Below are positions 35,063 to 46,340 of a stretch of 64,000 bases of DNA, in pieces. The notes beneath the pieces were generated by a model. That model did not search any database, was not told where the DNA came from, and saw only the letters and a program-made list of their open reading frames with translations. Every line of letters begins with the position of its first letter. Position 1 is the stretch's first letter. The DNA lies in contig JAYKAV010002342.1 of NCBI GenBank assembly GCA_035582835.1, positions 259,090 to 323,089 of the forward strand, read 5' to 3'. The translations under genes were made by a program, and so were the position numbers. This DNA comes from Phoebastria nigripes (lineage: Eukaryota > Chordata > Aves > Procellariiformes > Diomedeidae).

Positions 35063-38000
35063 ATACATGGAGCTATCTGAGGAGACATCCATGGCCATCT
35101 ATAAATGACATCCTGCTGACCTGGCTATGATGGAGGACCATCATCAGCTGGGTTTCCCATTTGCTTGAGGGAATGAGCAATAACTCTTTTTTCTATTCTT
35201 CATTCAAACTAAGGCATTTGTAAACAAGAAGCAAACTCATACCAGATGGGATCTTACTTTTCATAATGCAAAGACCAAATTGTTATTTAATCCTTCCAAA
35301 TTGATTTACTATGTCAGGCATCTCTTCTGTTGCTAATGGTAGGAACTCAAGAATTTTGGGGTTTCCTCCCCTCATCCCAGAACACAGAGTGACTTATATC
35401 CCAGTTCTTATGACTTCTCTCACCCACAAAGCTGAAGCCATGGATGAATCAATCATATCCCGGGCATTAGAAGCCTTTCACAGAAGACATGCGTGCCTTT
35501 ACCTTCCTCTCCTCCTTCAAGCCATCTCTACGTACAAGAAAAAAGGTGGCATTACNATCCCTTTAATTCTTCACAGATTTTTTTTAATGCTGTCACACCT
35601 GCACTTCTGAGGTATACTTTGCTAATCTTTTTCTTTTTACCCTTAGTTTCTCAAGTGGATCTGCTGAAGACAGACGGTTGTTATTTTTCCCGGCAATATT
35701 TACTTAAATTATGTCATACAGTCTACATTCAGATTTGTCTTTCAGAAGAAAACATTGCCTCAAACTGTACATACATGTAGGTAAGGTACCTTTGCTATAT
35801 TTAGATTATTTAAATTTTTTTATAGCTAGGATTTACATCTTTCCATATTGCTTTTATACTGCTGTTTCTTTTTATTAGTGTTTTTTAACATATTTGTCAT
35901 GCATGGCTGTGGCTTTCTTTGTAAACCTGTAATATATAAGGGAAGCTTTTTATACAACAAATAAGAATTACCTAATTTCACAAAACAAAAGGAGAAAAAC
36001 CCCAAAAGATTAAGGTGGGGTTAAAGGCTAAAATTTGCCTATAAATGCAGTCTAGCACTTAAACAGGCACGTAGTTTTAACTATATGAATATTCCCATTG
36101 AAATCTAGGACAGGGAACTGTATTTAGAACAGTTTTTAAACACTCTTCTGACCAACTGGGGTTGTAACAAGTTTTGCGTTCAAGCATAACACGATTAACA
36201 ATCACGGGGAAGGAAAAAAAAAAGTAGGCTAAAGAGTTATCCTGGGTTGCCTGTAGAGTGATTTTATTCCTGATGCCTTCCCTCAGTCGGACAAACCGTA
36301 GTCAAAGCACGCTAACGCAGCAGAAGCATGCAGCGGAGCAGCTTGCCGGGCACCCAGGGTTTGTGGGACAACCATTTCTGAATGCTAGAGCAAAGGCTGA
36401 TCTGCCTTTGCTTCCGGCATGCACAAGACCTGACGTGCTGGAAAAGAGGGAGAGGTTAGACCTTGGTTCTTTAGGTTTGCGGGAGAGTGCAGTCAACCTC
36501 AGTCAGGCTGCTTTCTTACCTTCCTTTTCCTCCAGAATTAAATCAAAACTGACAGAGTAAGGAAAAGATTAACACATTTGGAGTTTGGGAGCAGAAAGAC
36601 TGACTCATTCTTGTTTATGATGCTTGCCTGGTTTGTGATTTGGAACAAAAGAAAAGTATCCAGCTAGATTTTTCAAGCACATGCCAAGCATGAAGGGTTG
36701 CCAGGCTTCAACCTTCCTCGTGACATCATCCGAAAGGCTGTGTAATTCCCTGCAGCAAAATATCCACAGAGGTCATGGCAGCTTGCTTCAGCAGCTGAAA
36801 TCCGTTTGCTGTCCTCTACATGCTTGCATTTGGAGGAGGGTTTATGATAATTATCTAATTTGGGGTATGGAAAAGTTCACAGGCTATTCATAAACAAACA
36901 GTGAGGAAAGAGATTAAAACAAAGGTGTGACCTAGTGGCAAAATAAAAAGTAAGCATCAGCTTACTCTAGACTGCAGACCCCAAAGTTGTATCCTTTATC
37001 TTTCTTCCAGAAGAACTTGTGTTCTCATGAAAAACTAACAAAAAATAAACAGACCTCTTTCGTTCTCCCAATATCCCGTAATCATAAGCCATCTGTCAAA
37101 AATAGCATCTCAATGCTGCACAGACCTACTTGATCCCTGTGTGTTCAAAAATATTTATATATTTCACCACTGCTAACCTAGTTCAGTTAGTTTGTGGAGC
37201 TAGCTTCATTATTTTCACCTTGTGGAACAACAGAGTTGTTAATTTAATTCCAGTTCAAACTTTTGCCATACTGATAATGCATATACCTGGGAGAACACCT
37301 TTTAGCTTTCAGATTTCAAGCCAAATGTAATACTTGGCGTGTTTTCCTGAGAGGGAAAAGTTGAATTCATATATTTCCTATCTTCTTAATTCTGTATAAT
37401 TTCTTTTGATTTAAAGAAAGATTGCAGTAACAGGAACTAATGCAAATTCTGTTGTCTTTTGATAAATTCAGTAAACCTCCATTTTCACAGACTTCAACTT
37501 TCAGATCTGCAGACTTCAAGCTTTAGAAAGAAACTTATGTTTTTATCAGTTGGGCTTTATCTTTTTAGCTTTGCAATGCCACATGATTTTAAGAAGTGCT
37601 AGTCTTACTCTGAGGTTTTAAAAATAAGTCAGAACAGCGATCTTGTGGAATCACTAGTAAAGAGCTATAAACTAAAGTTTGCGGAATTTTTGCCCATGGA
37701 AATTTTGTTTTCAGGAATAAAGAAATTTTTTTCTTTGTTTCAAAGTATTCAGTTAGTTCCGATCAATGTATACTTCAATCAACATTAGAAACTAATTGCA
37801 AGTTAAAAAAAAGGAAAAAGCTTGGTTTTGTCTTTCAATTATGATATATATAGTAGACTTAAAGGTTGNGCTCTACCATTTTGAAGGCCTTGATGGACAT
37901 TATGAACAGAAACAGTTGGTTTAACTATGCCATTACACCACTTCTTTAATATACTTGTTTTAAATGAAAAAAATCTGTTCAAGTAAATATATTTTTCCCT

Positions 38001-40132
38001 TCTGCACATCCATCAAGTTTAAGATAGATTTATTTACTTAGTGAGAACTATTTTAAAGTTATTTTTTTCCTGCAGTTGTAAAGATGTTGTGAGTTCTATA
38101 TAAATAGGGTTTAATACCAAAGAAAAAATAGTATTCACCTAATGAAGTGGATGTACAGGACTCACCATATTCTAACCTTATGCAAAAGTAAAAAATTAAG
38201 AAGATAAGTTAAATTATATTAAACTAAAAAGCTGGCTAATTAAATGCACAAAGATATAACGTATCCTTCTGATCAGCGACAAATACATTAACTTTATGCA
38301 GCTTACTTTGAAGGATGTATTATTTAGCACATATTTACAGCTTAAAAACCAACAGAAAAAAGGAAAGCTTTCTAAAGGGGGGAAAAAAGGACAAATGCAA
38401 ACACAAGAGTAACAGATGACTTAAACCAAGTTAACCTCCTTGATGATTTAAATCACAATTAAAACAAATAATTTAAATCCTCAGGAATTAAATAAAATCA
38501 GTGAAAGCTTTGGGTTTGTACACACTTTTCACATGTATTGCAGTGAGACCCTGGCACACGCCTGCAATACCAATAGTAGTTAATCACACCTGTTCTTACT
38601 TTGGAGCTCTCCCCTGGTAATCAAGCTTGACAGGTACCCCTGTCAACTGTATGGTTTAGCTCTGGGCCACAGCTGGATTTTACCCATAATGTTTAAGGAA
38701 TGTGCAACCCCGGAGGTTTGCAAACTGTGACGTACATAAATGGTAGCCAAGCTGCTACTAGTAGTTTGTGAAGCACTTTGGGGTGATACGTGACACAAGG
38801 CTGGGAGCAGCACTGCTACCACGGCTGCTGGTACCCAGAGAGACACCTGCCCCGCTCACCCCTACGATCACTGTCAGGTGACAGTGACCAGCCTCCTGCC
38901 CTCAGAGCAGAGCAAGGTGGCAAAATCATTTTCTCCCAGGGCCTGCAGTGACCAGTCTGATGAAGACGACCATGAACTTCAGGTTCAGGGCTGTCGGCTG
39001 GACCTCTCACGCTCCTTGCAATGAGGAGGTCCCTGTCCGTCCCTGCCCAGGATCTCCTCATAACTGGATGGCAGTAAGTATCACAGAAGACAACCAATAG
39101 GCTTTTAGTCTGACAATAGCTCTCACCAATATTTACCCTTTCTCAAATATTTCTTTCTCATAGGGAACTGACTGCAATGGCTGCATCAAGGTAAGTTTGG
39201 AGATAAGAGCATCCCCAGATTTCCTGCCCCTCTTTCTCTTCTGTTTCAAGCCAGCCACTGTGCTGCAGGTTGAATTTCTTTAGCAAGGAGCGCGACCTAC
39301 CAGTAATAAAGTTCACCATGTGGTAGCTCTGGGGGAGATAAAGAGGACATTTCTTTGATGCTCTAAACATGTAACCTGCAACGTGGTGATGATGAGTCAT
39401 TTTGGCATTTCCTTTCCACTAGAAACCCACCTGTTCCAACTCCTAAGTCACTGTCTGTCTTGCTGGGATTGAAACCTGAGCGAGTGAAACACAGTTCAGA
39501 TCTCACAAAAGCCTCCAGTCAAGGGGCAGGCTTGATAGCTGGTCGCACAATAGAAGAAATCTCTGTGGTTTTATTTCTGGTAAAAGTCACTTTTTGAGAA
39601 ATTGGATCTATAAAACTGCAGGGCATGATACAATGATAATAAATGCATAGAAGCTTTCATATTTATTAATTGCACATATTATAAGACAGAAACCAGCCAG
39701 AGNAGTTTTCTAAATTGGGATCAAGATTTTTTTAAAGCAGCAGCTCTTTTAGCTGCAGATTTTCATACAAAACCCACCAGTGAGGTTTCTGAGTATTGAG
39801 AGACTGCAAACTGTATTAGTATTTGAGGTAAGGTAAACAAGACCATCATGTGAAGGGCATAGCTCCTTAGAATGACCTTGTTCATATGTCCCAAGATGGA
39901 TATTAAAAATCAAAACAAAGAAAGTAGTGACACTTTCTAAAGTCTTGTCCCAAACCAGTCAACAAAAAGCAACTTCTAGAGATCACTTTCTCAGAAATTA
40001 TTTGCAAGCTTCCATTTAGTGATCTGAAACATGAGTAAGTGGCAAGAAACTGCTCTTATTCCTAGCTTAAGAAAGCAAAAACTCAGGTACAAAAAGTTTA
40101 TGTAATTTTTTCAAAAGTCACAAAGGACTTAG
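35063..40132. other. Unique AT-rich DNA, 5.1 kb without recognised gene
   Basis: Only short frames without domains occur. A-runs and T-runs are common. A moderately GC-rich stretch at about 38810-39070 has no recognisable identity. Confidence 0.5.
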
Positions 40133-40188
40133 GAATCATAGAATCATAGAATAGAATCATAGAATCATAGAATAGAATCATAGAATTA
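40133..40188. repeat. CR1 3' tail microsatellite (21-bp units)
   Basis: On the plus strand AATCATAGAATCATAGAATA + G is repeated about 2.5 times. It grew from the CR1 terminal octamer. Confidence 0.9.
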
Positions 40189-40252
40189 TTCAGGTTGGAA
40201 AAGACCTTTAAGATCAAGTCCAATCATCAACCTAGCACTGCCAAGTCCACCA

Positions 40253-41482
40253 CTAAACCATGTCCCTAAGCACCACATCTACACGTCTTTTAAACACCTC
40301 CAGGGATGGTGACTCCACCACTTCCCTGGGCAGCCTGTTCCAATGCTTGACAACCCTTTCGGTGAAGAAAGTTTTCCTAATATCCTATGTAAACCTCCCC
40401 TGGTGCAACTTGAGGCCATTTCCTCTCGTCCTATCGCTTGTTACATGGGAGAAGAGACCGACACCCACCTCGCTACACCTCCTTTCAGGTAGTTGTAGAG
40501 GGCGATAAGGTCTCCCCTGAGCCTCCTCTTCTCCAGGCTAAACAACCCCAGTTCCCTCAGCTGCTCCTCATAAGACTTGTTCTCCAGACCCTTCACCAGC
40601 TTCGTTGCTCTTCTTTGGACACGCTCCAGCACCTCAATGTCCTTCTTGTAGTGAGGGGCCCAAAACTGAACACAGTATTCGAGGTGTGGCCTCACCAGCG
40701 ATGAGTACAGGGGCACGATCACTTCCCTACTCCTGCTGGCCACACTATTTCTGATACAAGCCAGGATGCTGTTGGCCTTCTTGGCCACCTGGGCACACTG
40801 CTGGCTCATATTCAGCNGGCTGTTGACCAATACCCCTAGGTCCTTTTCTGCTGGGCAGCTTTCCAGCCACTCTTCCCCAAGCCTGTAGTGTTGCATGGGG
40901 TTGTTGGGACCCAAGTGCAGGACCCGGCACTTAGCCTTGACCTCATACAGTTGGCCTCAGCCCATCGATCCAGCCTGTCCAGGTCCCTCTGCAGAGCCTT
41001 CCTACCCTTAAGCAGATCAACACTCCCGCCCAACTTGGTGTTGTCTGCAAACTGACTGAGGGTGCACTCGATCCCCTCATCCAGATCATTGATAAAGATA
41101 TTAAACAGAACTGGACCCAGTGATGAACCCTGGCGAACACCACTTGTGACCGGCTGCCAACTGGATTTAACTCCATTCACCACTACTCTTTGGGCCCGGC
41201 CACCCAGCCAGTTCTTTACCCAGCAGAGTGCACCCGTCCAAGTCACGAGCAGCCAGTTTCTCCAGGAGAATGCTGTGGGAAACAGAGTCAAAGGCTNTAC
41301 TAAAGTCTAGGTAGACAACACCTACAGCCTTTCCCTCATCCACTAAGTGGGTCACCTTGTCATAGAAGGAGATCAGGTTAGTCAAGCAGGACCTGCCTTT
41401 CATAAACCCATGCTGACTGCGCCTGATCACCTGGTTGTCCTCCACGTGCCGCATGATGGCACCCAAGATGATCTTCTCCATA
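40253..41482 (-). pseudogene. CR1 ORF2 remnant with reverse-transcriptase palm, frameshifted
   Basis: Minus-strand frames join to a CR1 reverse transcriptase. Motifs in order are SQHGFMKGRSCLTNLISFYD, [20 protein letters not shown] (palm motif A; the x is an ambiguous base at 41297), [19 protein letters not shown] (motif B), FADNTKLGG (motif C), then [11 protein letters not shown] and [13 protein letters not shown]. The frame breaks three times: near 41221-41228, near 40928-40945 and near 40488-40494. Each break looks like a deletion of one to four bases. In motif C the second aspartate of the usual FADD is asparagine (codon 41040-41042), which alone should kill polymerase activity. The natural stop is at 40253-40255. 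It is a dead remnant. Confidence 0.92.
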
Positions 41483-42599
41483 AATACAACTCCTGTCCTT
41501 ATCCTCAAGATCGTCCATCCATTTTCCAGAAATGGGAGATATTACTGTAATGACTGTATTGTTTTCCTTAGAGTGGGGGGTCAATCTCCTCCCACTCTAT
41601 TTTCTTGATATTGTATCCTTGGTCTTTCTTCTCAAACTGCTTCTTGCGGCTGTCAACAGGTCATTTAAAAACCAAAATGTGTAAAGGAAAAGCTATGGCA
41701 CATGGCTGGTATAAAAAGCAACAGTTCTAAGGATTTGTGCAAATATTAAAACATACCTCATACATTTAACCTGGCGTTGCTTTTTTTTTTGTTACACTGC
41801 CCAGTGGTATTTCATTGTTTCCTACAAAACTACAAAGGGATACTTAAATTTTTCCTTTTGCTTTTATCCCAGTAATTAAGTCATGACCGACATTTAGAGA
41901 TATGCAGGGTGAGACACCCCCATGCATTTTCTTTGACGTTCCTTGAATCGGGCTCAATGCTAAAAGAAAACCTTTTCCTGCACTCCTCCTCTATATTTTT
42001 AAATGAATGTCATCCAAATGGCATTGCCATTCAAACATTACAGTGAAATTCCTCGCATGCAGATAGTGCAGTGTGGGAATCTCTAAAATTTTCCCCCGTA
42101 GGTTCAAATTCAGCCCCTGAAGGTTCACTTGAGTTTAATTTCACTAATCACACGGGGACAGTTATTTTTTCTCTCGCTTAGCTTCTCTTTCACATGCGGG
42201 CGGNCACACGCACACACACCACACACACACGCGCTGCATCCCTCCCATTCTGTTGCACTTAAGTCCAGATTAGCTCTGACCATTCCCGCGCGCAAGTGGA
42301 GAGCGACACAACACCACGGTGCCTAAGACCATAGGTGGGTCGTTTGCTTCAAGCCAATTTATTCACATTTGCAATGGTAAGATTGATTTTTATCCTGCAT
42401 TTCTGAGTTTGTTTAACTGATTTCAGAAACTGCCACAGAGGTGGGGGCAGAGATCGTCTTCAAGGTTGCTGTCATCTGGAATTTTATGTCCTTCATTTTC
42501 TTTCACTCTGTATGCCTGTCACATCGGCTTAACTGTGAGTAGCATACTAGCCAGTACCTCTGGCATACTGTATATTAATAGAATATTGATATAGCCCAA
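41483..42599. other. Unique DNA with a CA-rich microsatellite
   Basis: A CACA-rich tract lies at about 42205-42232 next to an ambiguous base. No gene is recognised. Confidence 0.45.
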
Positions 42600-42830
42600 A
42601 TACTGTTGTGGGATTCATCATTTGGTAAATCCTCTGCCGTCTGCAGTTTTACAGAGCCGTTTAATTAGCAATTTTACAACCTCCTATTCTCTCATTAAAT
42701 TAATTAATAATTAAGTTCAAATATAGGCATCTTTAATGTCATAATTATATTTCAGTTTTATGGTCACTAGAGTTTAGCTCATTAGGCAAGGTAGTCATAA
42801 ACCATAGCTCTATTTAGGGGCTGAGGCACT
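42600..42830. promoter_or_regulatory. Candidate conserved regulatory block C1
   Basis: TTAATTAG at 42661-42668 and a continuous TAAT/ATTA cluster at 42694-42715 give overlapping homeodomain-type sites. It is non-repetitive and non-coding. Conservation was not tested. Confidence 0.4.
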
Positions 42831-43140
42831 GATGCACAGGTAGTCTGCTTCTGCTTGGTATTTTTATCCTTCTCACTTTCTCCTCTTCCTCGCCGCCCCC
42901 CCCCAGCTTCTCCAGCTCCCCTCCCACTGCTCTCTGCTAGCACTGGTGGTTTTTTCTGTGGCAGCTCTTTCTCATTCATATGTAAGCTTTAAAAAATCCC
43001 CGACACACACCCTCACAGCTCCCCCCCCCCCCCCCCCCCACCCCGTTACTCTCTCTGGAGCAGTGCAGCAACGCTGGCCTGTCGTGGGTCCTGCTTCCTT
43101 GCAAGCCTCAGGGACCACCACCTTCAGCGCTGGGCACCCA
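42831..43140. other. GC-richer segment with long poly-C run
   Basis: Nineteen consecutive C lie at 43021-43039, then A and four C. The complementary strand is a long G-run with potential to form a G-quadruplex. The neighbouring 42893-42904 is also C-rich. Confidence 0.7.
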
Positions 43141-43600
43141 GCAGTGGCAAATTTTCTGCAGCATTGTATCGGTGACATGGTACTCCTGTTTGACTGCGTG
43201 ATTTACCAAGGCACGGGACTTAGTAATGGCATTTCACACAGTATGATATGTTGTGCGTTGTTTTATATGTAGTGGATTTATTTCAGTCATTATCACTGAT
43301 TAAACCAGCTTAGTTGAAAAGGCAAAGCAAAACTTGGCTTTGAAATTGTTCTTATTTAATTTTGTTTGCGCTCACATAACCCAGGACAGCACTAATTATC
43401 TCTTTAGTGTAGCTCATATTTCTAATGTAATTCATATGTAAATTGTAATTTAATTCATATGGGAATGTTTGTGTTCCTTGCATATTCTCAGTAAAGAGCA
43501 CAAACAGTGAATTAAAACTGTTTGGAAATGAAACAGTGAATTAAAACTGTTTGGAAATGAAAACTTTATGTTGCCTTTTTTGAACTTTGATTTGTTTTGG
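43141..43600. promoter_or_regulatory. Candidate conserved regulatory block C2
   Basis: This AT-rich, non-coding stretch has TAATTCATATG cores (about 43428-43460) and CACTAATTATC (about 43390-43400). It contains the 29-bp tandem duplication described separately. Confidence 0.35.
43502..43559. repeat. Perfect 29-bp tandem duplication with internal hairpin
   Basis: Units 43502-43530 and 43531-43559 are identical over all 29 bases. Each contains the inverted arms AAACAGT and ACTGTTT separated by eight bases. Confidence 0.97.
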
Positions 43601-44539
43601 CTTGTTTCTCTAATGAATTGCAATTCAATTGGATGGTTAAGGCCAACATATTCAGTCTCCTCTCTCTGTGTTTAGGCACCTTGCTCACTGGCCTGCTTTT
43701 CCTTCTGAATTTGGAAGGNGGGGGGGGAGCTTTCTGCATGCTCACTACCTTTGAAAAAAAAAAAAAAATCATCATATGACGACTGTTGTTAATAACGAAT
43801 AATTATAGGGCATATTTGTGTGACTACAGAGCCTATGAGCACTGCATGGCACTATTTGTGCCACTTTGCTACTCAAACAGAACCGCGAGAGAGCACAGCA
43901 AGGCTTTAGGAGTGTTATTCTGGTTCAGCGTATCTGATAATGTTAAGTTAAAATTTTAAGCCCAACCTAAATTTTCCATCTAATAACCTTAGCATTTTTA
44001 TTGCCTTTTAAAACCATCAAACTGCTTAATGCAATATTACTGTCATCTCTAAAAACTGCTGCTGCCCACAGCAAAGGGGTCTTTTAACAGGGCAAGTCAA
44101 AACTTCTTATTTGTATGAGTAAAGCGTAGGACAGTAAAAGTTGTTCCCGGACTGCTGAATTTTCAGGACAGGTTTGCTTGCTGTACGTGGGAATAATGCC
44201 GCGGTACACTTTAACACCAAAAGCAGAACTCAAAGTAACAGCAAGTGCAACAAGCTGGGTGTCACCAGGAGGGTGAGCTTGAACGCATGCAAAATTATGG
44301 GCAGCAGGCACGGAAGCGCTATCAGCTAGCGCAGCAGACAGGATGAAGCAAAAGACCTGAAGGAAACAGGAAGGGTAAAAAGTTCAATTGAAAGAATAAC
44401 TAAACCTGAAGAGCTGGCAAGTTACTGAATGATGATGTAAGCGACGGTTTTCTTTGCTGAAACTGCCCTTCGCATTCCTAGGCAAAATTACACTCACAAC
44501 GTTAGGGAGATAATAAACGTCTATTTCTTATCCTGACAA
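43601..44539. other. Unique AT-rich DNA
   Basis: I see no gene. A G-run lies at about 43721-43729 and an A-run at 43754-43768. Confidence 0.45.
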
Positions 44540-45315
44540 AAAAGATCTTTGCTTGGCCCACGCCAGATGAAGCCACCTGTGCTGTAAGGACTGAGGCCAG
44601 GCCCGGAGTCACTGCTTCGCCCCAGTGCACCACGACCTGACCTGCCAGTGGCCGCACAGGAGCGTATGTGCGGTGCCCCCCAGGTTTGGTGCCACCCCAC
44701 CGTATGGGCATGCAGGGGACTCGTCACACGATGGTCCTGGAAGCCTCTTCCCATGGACAATTGCTGCTCAGGCTGCTACGAAAAGCCCTCAGGGGAAAAA
44801 TCTTTAACTCCCTGCCATTCTTTCTGTTGCTCCTGCGTATTGCCATGGCCAGAAGAGAGGTAGGGCTTTGAGGACTAATGTTTGTGTATTAGTCCCTGCT
44901 GCCATAACGCCGAGCTCTGGGACAGGCCGCCCTGCTCACCGGTGGGAAAGGTTTCACGCACCAAGAAAAGAGGCAGNGGGGTCACAGCAGGGAACGGGCA
45001 CGCCGGCTTCGTAACATCCCTCTGCCGACCTCCCCATCACGAAAAACGCTCTCTATTTTATGGCGATCTCGTCTTTCTCAGGCTTTTGGGACCCCCTGCA
45101 AAGAAGCTCACCTCGGGAAGGTGCAGCGTCAGGGCGCTCTTTAGGGGAGCTGAGCAGAGGGTGGGCAATGTGGGCAAGAGGGACCGCTGGTCGGGTTTGG
45201 CTGTGATCACACAGCCCCCCCCTGCAACCAGGTACCCTCCGAGGAGGGACGCTGCCACATCTAGGGCACGCGTTTGAAACACGCGTGTGCACACACACGC
45301 ACGCACACACACACT
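44540..45315. promoter_or_regulatory. GC- and CpG-rich islet, possible CpG island
   Basis: Roughly 780 bp stand out from AT-rich flanks. CpG is frequent, especially in 44900-45300 (about 25 by eye). It ends in an AC-rich microsatellite (45286-45315). Several frames stay open on both strands for 60-130 codons, as expected in GC-rich DNA, but none resembles a known protein. It may be a CpG-island promoter of an unknown transcript or a lineage-specific insertion. One ambiguous base lies at 44977. Confidence 0.4.
45286..45315. repeat. AC-rich microsatellite
   Basis: It consists of alternating CA/CG dinucleotides, CACACACACGCACGCACACA-like. Confidence 0.85.
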
Positions 45316-45560
45316 CCCCATGATGACACGAGAGCTGTCCGAAACTATTTTCAATAATTGATTTGCTGTTTAATTGAACATCATGACTGACTAACATAGC
45401 TCATTACTTTACTCATTAGTTAATTATCGAAGAAAGTAGGACAAGTCAATAAAATGGAAGGCTGTAAATTCCAATACTAATTAGCACCATTTCCTCAGAG
45501 ACATATTTAAGGGCAGATTGGCTACCCAAATGTCCCCGGACCTTGTAGATGAAGGGAAAG
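45316..45560. promoter_or_regulatory. Candidate conserved regulatory block C3
   Basis: It contains TTTAATTGAACATCATGAC (about 45370-45388), CATTAGTTAATTATCGA (about 45414-45430) and ACTAATTAGCACC (about 45477-45489). It adjoins the CpG-rich islet directly. It is non-coding and non-repetitive. Confidence 0.4.
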
Positions 45561-45955
45561 GGTAGACTTACCATAAATCTAGATTACCGGCAAGCAAGGC
45601 TCGTCAGCAGTAAGTAGTCAACTACACAGGGGCTGAGCTACCGCCAGGCACCCTGTTTGAACTGGAATATTGGAACGCAAGCAGCACAGAAATTCCTATT
45701 TTTAAAAGAAAAGGAGGGGGGATGAGGGAGGGAGCACTCACTCACCAGAGAGGATCCATATTTAAAATAAATTATGCAAACTGAACTACTTCTGCAGAGC
45801 ACNTTTGCTTTTCCTAAGCGCTCTCTTTTCCAGTCTCCCTCACATACACACACTTCACTCACTCACTTTTTTTCGCAAGTCAAATCCTAGTCAAAACATC
45901 AGTGTGTCCCTTCTGGAGTGGGCACATTTTTACTGTGTGGATTCGAATTTGTATC
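45561..45955. other. Spacer
   Basis: I see no recognisable feature. Confidence 0.4.
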
Positions 45956-46165
45956 TCTTATTTTGTGTTTAAAAAAAAAAAAAAAATCAAGTAATCCAGT
46001 AATGGCATTTATATTCACCTGTTATTGCTATTATTTTTTGCATCTTTAATTTAAAATAAGTCTGAAATATCATCAGAGGAAGAATTTAATGGGTCCAGCA
46101 GAGCTTTAATCGAGCCAAAAAGTGATTTAAAACAAATAAAGACAGTCTCAAAGAAGACTGGGAGA
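45956..46165. promoter_or_regulatory. Possible regulatory block C4
   Basis: This non-repetitive AT-rich segment carries GTAATCCAGTAATGG, TTTAATCGAG and TTTAAAAC-type cores between an A-run and a microsatellite. It is a weak call. Confidence 0.28.
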
Positions 46166-46169
46166 AAAG

Positions 46170-46340
46170 GAGGCAAGGGGACTGTATATATGTGTGTGCA
46201 TGTTTGTATTTATGGTATAAATTTTATATATACATGAGCTTATATATCTACATATATACACATACTTAAATAAATAAGTGTATGTATATAAAAATATATA
46301 TGCACATACATACATCCACATACATACATACCTACTGAAA
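46170..46340. repeat. TA/ACAT microsatellite region
   Basis: Interrupted TATATA, CATA and ACATACATACAT units form an old compound simple repeat. Confidence 0.85.

Larger units (their letters stand above)
40133..41482 (-). mobile_element. CR1 LINE, 5'-truncated, older copy
   Basis: On the minus strand the copy runs from a 5' truncation at about 41482 through most of the reverse transcriptase to the 3' UTR and a tail of ATTCTATG-type repeats (40133-40188). The tail is expanded into about two and a half 21-bp units. It belongs to a different CR1 subfamily from the copy at 34197 (3' UTR with AAGGTCTTTTCCAACCTGAA). It carries three frameshifts, so it is older than that copy. Confidence 0.95.

Noticed and set aside
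46170..46340. Possible origin-like AT-rich region
   Set aside because: It is a plain compound microsatellite (TA, ACAT units); nothing else supports an origin.
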